A stretch of DNA of 5,854 bases from Bacteroidales bacterium. Lineage in GTDB: Bacteria; Bacteroidota; Bacteroidia; Bacteroidales; UBA932. The notes under the pieces were generated by a model, which had not been told where the DNA came from, made no database searches, and saw only the letters and a list, made by a program, of their open reading frames with translations. Positions 1 to 4,985 of the stretch are shown one piece after another (the stretch's first letter is position 1; each line of letters starts with the position of its first letter). Both the position numbers and the translations under genes were made by a program. Location of the stretch: positions 1 through 5,854 of the forward strand of contig JALNXR010000139.1 in assembly GCA_023230265.1 (NCBI GenBank), given 5' to 3'.

Positions 1-364
1 TGGCAACCATCTCCGGGGTCATGTCGAGCCCTGTTACACTGCCGTTTTCTCCGACTATAGCTCTGGCTACGAAACAATCATTTCCTGCTCCGCTTCCCAG
101 ATCCAGAATATCATTCCCTTTACGGATACCTGCATACCGGGTAGGAATTCCGCATCCCAGCCCATAATCCGCATCCGGATCATAACCTTCAAGAGTTGAA
201 TAATCATCCGATGCCATCGTAAACCCGGAACCGCAACACCCGGAGGAGTCCCCGCAGCAGGAAGATTTTACCGGGATGCCAGCCTGTTTGGCATTGTTGC
301 CTGCCGGCTGAACGATGTTTCCGTATTTCCCCTTGACGATGAGTTTTAAATCTTTTGAATTCAT
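1..364 (-). CDS. arsM: Arsenite S-adenosylmethionine methyltransferase ArsM, N-terminal part (runs off the left edge)
   Basis: Only the first 121 codons are present; the C-terminal part lies outside the window. ArsM is a cytosolic enzyme that transfers methyl groups from S-adenosylmethionine to trivalent arsenic, giving methylated and eventually volatile arsenicals. The visible part has a cysteine-rich N-terminus (CCG at 36-38 and CCG at 43-45), then LGCGIPT with Cys71, which matches a conserved arsenic-binding cysteine of the family. SAM-binding motif I follows (DLGSGAGND, residues 88-96), with the motif II acid in GLDMTPEMV (Asp114). The ATG (364-362) overlaps the arsC stop in an ATGA, so translation is probably coupled to arsC. 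A GAGGAG sequence lies about 14 nt upstream, rather far for a ribosome binding site. The remaining As-ligand cysteines of the C-terminal half cannot be checked. Family assignment is secure; the number of methylations is not determinable. Confidence 0.93.
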   Translation of the reverse strand, partial: MNSKDLKLIVKGKYGNIVQPAGNNAKQAGIPVKSSCCGDSSGCCGSGFTMASDDYSTLEGYDPDADYGLGCGIPTRYAGIRKGNDILDLGSGAGNDCFVARAIVGENGSVTGLDMTPEMVA

Positions 365-786
365 AATTTTCTTTGTATCTCCTCTGTATACAAATTATAA
401 AATATTTCTTTTATCTGATCTCTTATACGCCTGAATTCCTTTAAAATATAATCCGGGGTTCCGCTCTTTTCAGACGGGTCCTCAAAGCCAAAATGCAACC
501 TCTTTTTAACCTTCCCGCTAAAGACCGGACAGGTTTCTTTGGCGTCATCGCAGACAGTTATCACATAGTCCCACTTATCTTCCAGATAGTTTTCAACCGG
601 TTTGGGGATATGAGAGCTGATATCTATTCCGGACTCCTTCATTACCTTTACAGCGATAGGATTAACTTTAGAGGCAGGAAATGTTCCGGCAGAAAAAACG
701 CTCAGCCTTATGTCAAAAGATTGAAGAAAACCTTGCGCCATCTGACTGCGGCAGGTGTTACCGGTGCATAATATGAGGATTTTCAT
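361..786 (-). CDS. arsC: Arsenate reductase ArsC, thioredoxin-coupled (low-molecular-weight phosphatase fold)
   Basis: Reduces arsenate to arsenite in the cytosol, supplying the substrate for methylation and efflux. The 141-residue length is typical of the family. The P-loop CX5R is at Cys7-Arg13 (CTGNTCR) followed by Ser14, and the catalytic Asp is in FEDPS (Asp103). The resolving cysteines are in VCDDAKETCP (Cys79 and Cys86), with the same seven-residue spacing as the Cys82/Cys89 pair of the Staphylococcus plasmid enzyme. This makes it the thioredoxin-dependent type, not the glutaredoxin-dependent E. coli type. The ATG at 786-784 overlaps the stop of the upstream thioredoxin gene (ATGA), and GGAG sits about 6 nt upstream, one of the few clear Shine-Dalgarno sequences here. 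The stop overlaps the arsM start in the same way. All key residues are present. Confidence 0.95.
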   Translation of the reverse strand: MKILILCTGNTCRSQMAQGFLQSFDIRLSVFSAGTFPASKVNPIAVKVMKESGIDISSHIPKPVENYLEDKWDYVITVCDDAKETCPVFSGKVKKRLHFGFEDPSEKSGTPDYILKEFRRIRDQIKEIFYNLYTEEIQRKL

Positions 787-1292
787 TTTTTCTCCAATTT
801 TGAGTTGAAGATCTTTACCATTTCATCTGTAGTTAGTACACCTGTATGTCTGAAGAACTCTTTACCCTCTCTGTCTAAAAGCACCTGGGTCGGTATCACC
901 ACAATTCCGTAGTATTCCATAATGGTCTGGTTCTCCTTTAGGCGGACATTCTTGAATTGGACATTGATCTCTTTTGGATACAATGTTCTTATCTCCTCCA
1001 ATACTCCCTCCATCTGTTTGCAGGAAGAGCATCCTATCGCTCCAAACTCAAGGAAAGTAGATTTGTAAGGGAGCTTGTTCTTTATATAGTTGTATGCTGA
1101 ATCAACCTTTACTGATTCTGATTTTACTATCTGCGGATCCATATAGGATTGCTTAAGTTGGGAAGTGTAACCTGTAAGAGTATTCCGGAAAAGTGCCAGG
1201 AATACAAAAAACAGAATTGAGAACAAGATAAAGCTTATCGAGAACAGCTGTTTTAATCTGGCTGATCTGTTAGCGTTCTTTTGTCTTTTCAT
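783..1292 (-). CDS. Membrane-anchored thioredoxin-family protein of the ars cluster
   Basis: A thioredoxin-fold protein of 169 residues from the chosen ATG. The N-terminus is strongly basic (KRQK...RSARLK), followed by one hydrophobic segment at about residues 16-36. The thioredoxin domain then has CSSC at Cys88-Cys91 and the cis-proline motif IPTQ at Pro134. The positive-inside rule puts the domain outside the cytoplasm, tethered to the inner membrane. It lies between the permease and arsC, with an ATGA overlap to arsC. A periplasmic tether makes it an unlikely direct reductant for cytosolic ArsC. It more likely serves the adjacent permease or ArsG, which is inference. The frame stays open upstream to a TTG at 1334 (183 aa) that would overlap the permease by 8 bp. 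A GGAGG at 1341-1337 is only 2 nt from that TTG but 11 nt from an in-frame GTG at 1325, so GTG 1325 is a serious alternative start. The ATG was preferred for its normal signal-anchor N-terminus. Confidence 0.85.
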   Translation of the reverse strand: MKRQKNANRSARLKQLFSISFILFSILFFVFLALFRNTLTGYTSQLKQSYMDPQIVKSESVKVDSAYNYIKNKLPYKSTFLEFGAIGCSSCKQMEGVLEEIRTLYPKEINVQFKNVRLKENQTIMEYYGIVVIPTQVLLDREGKEFFRHTGVLTTDEMVKIFNSKLEKK

Positions 1293-1326
1293 AAATACTA
1301 TTTTGCCGGGATTAATATTTTCCACA

Positions 1327-2670
1327 TTAAACAATTCCTCCGAAAATCAGACCTGCAATTGTTGAAAGAATAATTACAAGAACAACATATACTACTGTCT
1401 TTTCTGTTCCCATAACCTTACGAATGACAAGCATGTTTGGAAGTGACAAAGAGGGGCCTGCAAGCAGCAATGCCAAAGCGGGACCTTTCCCCATACCGGC
1501 AGCGATCAGACCCTGGACTATAGGGACCTCAGTAAGAGTCGCAAAATACATAAATGCACCTACAATAGAAGCAAAAAAGTTGGAAAAGACAGAATTACCT
1601 CCAACCAGCCAGGCTATCCACTCGTTTGGAATAACTCCGGCAATGGTTTTGCCATCATGGGTTGATCCGAGAAGAAATCCTGCGACAATTACACCAAAAG
1701 CCAAAAGGGGAAGTATCTGTTTTGCAAATCCCCAGGAAGAGAGAGTCCACTCTCTATTCTCTTCATCCTTTTTGTCAAAAAGCGTGATTATACTTAAAGC
1801 AGCAATTCCTACTATCATAGGTACAAGTGGAGTGAGTTTTGGGTCTGAAATAAGATTTTTGGCAATCAGGGCTGAAGCAATTATAGCCAAAGCTGCAATC
1901 AAAACCCACTGCCACTTGATCTTAAGAATCCGGATTAAGGAATATCCCAGAAGTAATCCAAATAATCCGGTGATATACCATTTGTACGCCCATATGTAAT
2001 ACCATGTACTGGAAACATCGCCCTGTGCAGGATGTCCCCAGTTGGCAAATACCAGAATAAGAACCAGTACAAAAAAGTGAAAAGCTGTCTGCCAGATCGG
2101 TCTCTTTTCAGGCTCTGGTTCTATATGCATCTGTTCCTCTTTTTTGATTCTCTCCTCTTTACGGTAAATAAAAGCCATAATCAGACCGATTATTACACTG
2201 AACAACACAGCTCCGATCATTCTTGCTATACCTATTTCAAACCCCATTATCCTGGCTGTAAGTATAATGGCTAGAATATTAATAGCCGGACCTGAATAAA
2301 GAAAGGCAATTGCCGGCCCAAGACCTGCACCACGTTTATGAATACTGGAAAAGAGAGGCAAAATTGTACAGGAACAGACGGCAAGTATTGCTCCGGAAAC
2401 GGAGGCAACAGTGTATGCAAGCCATTTTTTTGCATTGGCTCCAAAATAGCGAAGGACCGATCCCTGGCTCACAAACACAGAGATTACCCCTGCGATGAAA
2501 AAGGCGGGCAAAAGACACAACACAACATGTTCTCTTGCGTACCATTTTACAAGGTCTAATGTTGCCGATATTGCGGTTGTAAATCGCGCACTCTCTATCG
2601 GCAGAAAGAATGCAGCCCCAAAGATCACTATGATCCAGAGAAGAATCTTAATCTCTTTTTTATTATCCAT
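1327..2670 (-). CDS. ArsP-like permease (DUF318/YraQ family), probable arsenical efflux
   Basis: A 447-residue polytopic inner-membrane protein. It carries the hallmarks of the ArsP_1/DUF318 permease family: a first repeat with CSCTILPLF (Cys99, Cys101) and YSGPAINI, and a second repeat with TEVPIVQGL (about 380) and AGPSLSLPNML (about 404-414). A charged cytoplasmic-looking loop (about 169-193, rich in Lys and Glu) and a long central section with further membrane segments separate the halves. Characterised ArsP proteins export trivalent methylated and aromatic arsenicals using cysteines. Related permeases (the SO_0444 type) have been assigned to copper and zinc, so substrate is inferred from the arsC/arsM context. 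The frame is open to a TTG at 2709, but the ATG at 2670-2668 is preferred. The extra 13 residues are atypical, and the interval contains a likely ArsR operator (2680-2697). There is a 103-bp gap to arsG. Confidence 0.88.
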   Translation of the reverse strand: MDNKKEIKILLWIIVIFGAAFFLPIESARFTTAISATLDLVKWYAREHVVLCLLPAFFIAGVISVFVSQGSVLRYFGANAKKWLAYTVASVSGAILAVCSCTILPLFSSIHKRGAGLGPAIAFLYSGPAINILAIILTARIMGFEIGIARMIGAVLFSVIIGLIMAFIYRKEERIKKEEQMHIEPEPEKRPIWQTAFHFFVLVLILVFANWGHPAQGDVSSTWYYIWAYKWYITGLFGLLLGYSLIRILKIKWQWVLIAALAIIASALIAKNLISDPKLTPLVPMIVGIAALSIITLFDKKDEENREWTLSSWGFAKQILPLLAFGVIVAGFLLGSTHDGKTIAGVIPNEWIAWLVGGNSVFSNFFASIVGAFMYFATLTEVPIVQGLIAAGMGKGPALALLLAGPSLSLPNMLVIRKVMGTEKTVVYVVLVIILSTIAGLIFGGIV

Positions 2671-2679
2671 ATGTTTTAT

Positions 2680-2697
2680 ATTTCGTAAAAAGGCGAA
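2680..2697. promoter_or_regulatory. Probable second ArsR operator, upstream of the permease
   Basis: Plus-strand ATTTCGTAAAAAGGCGAA is identical at 16 of 18 positions to the sequence in front of arsR (4573-4590). Both have core TTCG-N8-CGAA and both sit within about 10 nt of an ATG. It lies in the 103-bp gap between arsG and the permease, which also suggests an internal promoter, but no convincing -33/-7 pair could be assigned. The repeat is seen directly; the ArsR binding role is inferred. Confidence 0.6.
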
Positions 2698-2725
2698 CAG
2701 TAAAGTCAAAAAAAAATCATTGTTT

Positions 2726-2745
2726 CAGATCCCCGCAGATCCCCT
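2726..2745. repeat. Tandem 10-bp repeat in the arsG-permease gap
   Basis: CAGATCCCCG is followed at once by CAGATCCCCT. This is an unusually G/C-rich patch in an A+T-rich gap, and on the minus strand it is followed, after about 8 nt, by a run of nine T. It does not fold into a good hairpin, so it is not called as a terminator. Confidence 0.6.
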
Positions 2746-2791
2746 GTCAGAAACTCTTATCAGAAGGTCCTGGTCAAAAGACTCTTATCAG
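2746..2791. repeat. Imperfect duplication of the arsG 3' end
   Basis: ACTCTTATCAG occurs at 2753-2763 and again at 2781-2791. Each copy is preceded by a similar GTCA(G/A)AA stretch. The right copy encodes the last residues of ArsG (LIRV), and the left copy lies just past its stop codon. It looks like a small slippage duplication with about a 28-bp period. Confidence 0.5.
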
Positions 2792-3469
2792 GTAGTATAT
2801 ACCTACAAGAATGAATAGAACAGCTATTATCCTTCTGAACCACTTCTCAAAAGACTTGATTTTATTATAAAACTCTCCTATCCCTGAAATGGTATAGGCA
2901 AGTATCCAGGAGAGAATAATTACAGGAATGCCGGTTGCCAGGGCAAATATTGCAGGCAGATATAATCCCGAGGCACTGCTTATGGTCATCGGTACCAGCA
3001 TTCCAAAATAAAGCACACCGCTGTAGGGGCAAAATGCAAGAGCAAAGAGCATTCCGAGTAAAACGACATCAAGATAACCCCACCTTTTTTTATCTCCTAT
3101 CTTTGAAGTAATACTTCCGGTTCCGGGAATCTTTATCTTAATGATGTCCAGCATAAAAAGGCCGATAATTATCAGAAGCGGACCAAGAATCTTCTCTCCG
3201 TATTGCTGGAAGAATCCGGACAATTTGAATTGATCAGCTCCGAAATAGAGTATCAGTGCAATGGCGGTGTAAGAGATAGCTCTGCCCAAAGTATAGAGCA
3301 GTCCGCTGATAAACACCCTGTTGCGGTTTTCAATATCTTTACTGATAAAACCGACAGCAGTTATGTTTGTTGCAAGCGGACAGGGGCTTATTGCTGTCAT
3401 CAAACCCAGCACCAATGCCGATATCCACGGCATGGTGCTGTTTTCGAGAAAATTATTTAGAAGATCCAT
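2774..3469 (-). CDS. arsG: ArsG-family arsenical efflux permease (CcdA/DsbD-like membrane protein)
   Basis: A 231-residue inner-membrane protein with about six hydrophobic segments (roughly 14-40, 52-76, 94-111, 133-160, 170-197, 213-229). It resembles the transmembrane electron carrier domain of DsbD/CcdA. The two cysteines expected of that fold are present, Cys30 in SPCPLATN and Cys147 in AFCPYSGVLYFG. Its position directly after arsE-like and arsF-like genes matches the arsEFG arrangement known from Shewanella, where ArsG is described as an efflux protein for trivalent aminoaromatic arsenicals. CcdA-type electron transfer and arsenical export are both compatible with what is seen; the cysteine pair favours at least a redox role. 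The ATG at 3469 lies 34 nt after the arsF stop. The gene is complete and ends in YLIRVF. Confidence 0.88.
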   Translation of the reverse strand: MDLLNNFLENSTMPWISALVLGLMTAISPCPLATNITAVGFISKDIENRNRVFISGLLYTLGRAISYTAIALILYFGADQFKLSGFFQQYGEKILGPLLIIIGLFMLDIIKIKIPGTGSITSKIGDKKRWGYLDVVLLGMLFALAFCPYSGVLYFGMLVPMTISSASGLYLPAIFALATGIPVIILSWILAYTISGIGEFYNKIKSFEKWFRRIIAVLFILVGIYYLIRVF

Positions 3470-3503
3470 CCTGGTTGATTTGTGTTTGGAAAGTCATAAA
3501 AAT

Positions 3504-3911
3504 TTACAAAAGAGGATCAATATTCTCTTTTATAATAGATTTGAATTTCTCAGGATTACTTTTAGCATACATAAATCCCTGATTTGTAATGTTTATCTGT
3601 TTCTTCCCTTTTACAATCAAAAGAGCCTGTCCGGATACTTTAAGCTTTTTAGCCAACTCCTTACCTGATTCCTCCTCGATGTTTACAGATGAAAACCTGA
3701 CCTTCTCTCCGTACAGGGATTGAACATTTGCCTTTGCCTGCTCTTCAACAGCTTTACATGTAACACAACGTGCCGTAAAATGAAAATAATATACATCTAC
3801 CTTAACAGGAGGGTTATCATTCGGAGCATTGGTAATTACCGGCTCAGCAAAAAGAGATGATGTTAACAAAACCATGAAGGCTGTCAATGTTGATAAAATT
3901 ATGTGTTTCAT
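3504..3911 (-). CDS. arsF: ArsF-like exported thioredoxin-fold protein
   Basis: 135 residues from the chosen ATG. A signal peptide (MKH, then a hydrophobic stretch ending in SLFA, likely cleaved after Ala22 before EPVI) sends it to the periplasm. No lipobox cysteine is present. The mature part is a small thioredoxin-like domain with YYFHFTARCVTC, the redox pair being Cys49-Cys52. It closely fits the ArsF proteins found between ArsE and ArsG, which have been proposed to act with ArsE in reducing the nitro group of nitroaromatic arsenicals such as roxarsone. Electron exchange with ArsG is an alternative, suggested by the CcdA-like partner. An earlier in-frame ATG at 3923 would add MYTD. The later start was preferred because it gives a normal MK signal peptide, but neither has a clear ribosome binding site. 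The gap to arsE is 22 nt (10 nt with the earlier start). Confidence 0.85.
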   Translation of the reverse strand: MKHIILSTLTAFMVLLTSSLFAEPVITNAPNDNPPVKVDVYYFHFTARCVTCKAVEEQAKANVQSLYGEKVRFSSVNIEEESGKELAKKLKVSGQALLIVKGKKQINITNQGFMYAKSNPEKFKSIIKENIDPLL

Positions 3912-3933
3912 ATCGGTATACATTATAAATTAT

Positions 3934-4173
3934 TTATTCATATTTTTTCAATATCTGTAAAAGTTCATCTGCAGACGGAACCCTTCCCTTGATCTCAACA
4001 GTTTCGTTCACTACGAGAGAAGGAGTCGCGATTACCCTGTACTTCATTATCTCCACAATATCCTCTACCTTTATTATTGTAGCATTAATCCCATGCTTTT
4101 CTACAACTTCCCGGGTGAGCTTTTCCAGAGTTTTACACTTCTGGCATCCCGGTCCCAATACTTTAATTTCCAT
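3934..4173 (-). CDS. arsE: ArsE-like small thioredoxin-family redox protein
   Basis: A 79-residue single-domain protein of the small redox-active disulfide type, with no signal peptide, so cytosolic. The active site GPGCQKC (Cys10-Cys13) sits at the end of the first strand, as in archaeal and bacterial mini-thioredoxins. The cis-proline follows in ATPSLVVN (Pro51). It is the first gene after arsR and directly precedes arsF and arsG, the same order as in arsEFG operons. Possible jobs are feeding electrons to the membrane protein ArsG, reducing ArsC after catalysis, or partnering ArsF. The sequence alone does not decide. The ATG at 4173 is the only reasonable start and gives the usual family length. 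The active site is intact. Confidence 0.87.
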   Translation of the reverse strand: MEIKVLGPGCQKCKTLEKLTREVVEKHGINATIIKVEDIVEIMKYRVIATPSLVVNETVEIKGRVPSADELLQILKKYE

Positions 4174-4217
4174 ATATAATATTCTTAAATTGTTAATATT
4201 AAATTAATTTGAGTTTC

Positions 4218-4235
4218 GATACTGTTTCACGTATC
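4218..4235. promoter_or_regulatory. Small inverted repeat in the arsR-arsE gap
   Basis: GATAC and GTATC flank an 8-nt spacer inside the 85-bp gap between arsR and arsE. There is no T-run on the minus-strand downstream side, so it is not an intrinsic terminator. It does not match the arsR operator core. It could be a weak attenuating or mRNA-processing hairpin, or chance. Confidence 0.2.
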
Positions 4236-4258
4236 AGGTTACTTTTTTAAATATCGGA

Positions 4259-4567
4259 TTACCTTTCAAAAAAATTCTTTAACATTAGTTTTGCCTCCTC
4301 CCAATTCTGACGGTTAATACAATATTTAATATAGGGAGGATTTATCTCTCCCTGAATAAGCCCTGCTCTCTTTAGCTCCTTGAGATGTGCAGAAAGTGTG
4401 GACCGGGCTATCGGAAGATTATCTGCCATATCACCGCTGTAACAACATTTATCGGTATTTACGGCCAGAAAATCCATAATATAAATTCGCACAGGATGGG
4501 AGAGTGCCTTGGCATAGGATGCCAGTTTAATTTGTTCGGGTGTGAAGAATCTCTTTGCTGATGGCAT
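4259..4567 (-). CDS. arsR: ArsR/SmtB-family arsenic-responsive repressor
   Basis: A 102-residue winged helix-turn-helix repressor that should dimerise, bind the ars operators and release them when trivalent arsenic binds. The N-terminal helix carries AKALSHPVRIYIMDFL (20-34), and the recognition region is LPIARSTLSAHLKELKRAG (51-69), followed by the wing (GEINPPYIKYCIN). It lacks the classical ELCVCDL metal box. The candidate ligands are Cys41-Cys42 before YSGD and Cys83 in KYCIN, a layout seen in Bacteroidota-type ArsR. The frame stays open to a TTG at 4639, but the extra 24 residues (LYYNFSLPSFRVF...) are unlike the family and would translate the promoter and operator, so the ATG at 4567-4565 was chosen. 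It heads the minus-strand cluster and is probably autoregulated. Confidence 0.92.
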   Translation of the reverse strand: MPSAKRFFTPEQIKLASYAKALSHPVRIYIMDFLAVNTDKCCYSGDMADNLPIARSTLSAHLKELKRAGLIQGEINPPYIKYCINRQNWEEAKLMLKNFFER

Positions 4568-4572
4568 AAAAC

Positions 4573-4591
4573 ATTTCGTAAAAACACGAAA
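4573..4591. promoter_or_regulatory. Probable ArsR operator, upstream of arsR
   Basis: Perfect inverted repeat TTTCGT-AAAAAC-ACGAAA at 4574-4591, centred about 15 nt upstream of the arsR ATG. An 18-bp version starting at 4573 recurs in front of the permease with two mismatches. Its location just downstream of the candidate promoter fits repression by blocking initiation. The dyad is seen; ArsR binding is inferred. Confidence 0.65.
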
Positions 4592-4623
4592 CGAAGGTAA
4601 GGAAAAATTATAATACAATGCAA
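4592..4623 (-). promoter_or_regulatory. Candidate arsR promoter
   Basis: On the minus strand, TTG at 4623-4621 is followed after 21 nt by TACCTTCG at 4599-4592. This matches the Bacteroidota -33/-7 pattern (TTTG and TAnnTTTG) apart from one base in the -7 box and a partial -33. A TATAAT hexamer at 4612-4607 is an alternative -10 of the usual bacterial kind. Either would place the start of transcription in or next to the operator. Confidence 0.3.
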
Positions 4624-4665
4624 TTTTTTTATTTATCAATTATCCCACTATGCAGAATAGTTGCA

Positions 4666-4697
4666 ATTAATTATCTTTATACCATTAATTATCTTTA
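4666..4697 (+). repeat. Two 14-bp direct repeats in front of the DUF2007 gene
   Basis: ATTAATTATCTTTA occurs at 4666-4679 and 4684-4697, an 18-bp period. Each copy contains TATCTTTA, close to the Bacteroidota -7 box TAnnTTTG, so the repeats may be alternative promoter elements or a regulator site. The right copy ends 4 nt before the ATG. Confidence 0.55.
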
Positions 4698-4701
4698 CGT
4701 A

Positions 4702-4944
4702 ATGAAAAAAGATGATGGCTTATTGATAGAGGTGTTTTCGGGAACACCCTGGGAAGCAGAGATGGTAAAGAGCCTGCTTGAGGATGCAGAGATACCTGCA
4801 TCCATAAGAAACTCAATACTGCAGTCGAACATGTATGATCCGATTTATTCTTCAGGGACAAAAGTGGTGGTGCTTGACACTGACAAGAAAAGAGCCACTG
4901 AGATTGTCGACGGATATTACGAAAACCTCAAAAAACAGGACTGA
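4702..4944 (+). CDS. DUF2007 domain protein (putative signal-transducing protein)
   Basis: An 80-residue soluble protein made of a single DUF2007-like domain. It begins with a strand and helix (LLIEVFSGTPWEAEMVKSLL, about 7-26), then an IPASIRN stretch (31-37), a variable loop, and a second strand and helix (KVVVLDTDKKRATEIVDGY). The pattern of reading a value after moving between two homologous half-units is typical of this small PII-like domain, whose biochemical role is not established. The ATG at 4702 gives the usual family length. The frame is open to an upstream ATG at 4618, but that would add 28 residues rich in Leu, Ile and Tyr that encode the intergenic repeats and overlap the arsR promoter. 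It is transcribed away from arsR and shows no sign of belonging to arsenic resistance. No cysteines or signal peptide are present. Confidence 0.82.
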   Translation: MKKDDGLLIEVFSGTPWEAEMVKSLLEDAEIPASIRNSILQSNMYDPIYSSGTKVVVLDTDKKRATEIVDGYYENLKKQD

Positions 4945-4985
4945 AAAGGAGTACGAAAGGGATCCAGAAAGCATTTATTAATCCT

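Noticed and set aside
1424..1999. Long plus-strand open frame of 191 codons opposite the permease
   Set aside because: It is antisense to a gene with clear family motifs, has low-complexity composition expected of a complementary frame, and no recognisable domain.
2671..2709. TTG-initiated extension of the permease (13 extra residues)
   Set aside because: It covers the second operator copy and lacks a ribosome binding site; the ATG at 2670 begins a normal MDNKKE N-terminus.
4002..4018. TTTCGT-N5-ACGAGA inside arsE, resembling the operator
   Set aside because: It is within coding sequence, one arm is imperfect, and the spacing (5 instead of 6) breaks the TTCG-N8-CGAA core.
4568..4639. TTG-initiated extension of arsR (24 extra residues)
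   Set aside because: The extension would translate the promoter and operator dyad, is unlike ArsR N-termini, and the ATG at 4567 gives the normal length.
4618..4701. Upstream ATG extension of the DUF2007 protein
   Set aside because: The added 28 residues come from intergenic repeats and the divergent promoter and do not belong to the domain.
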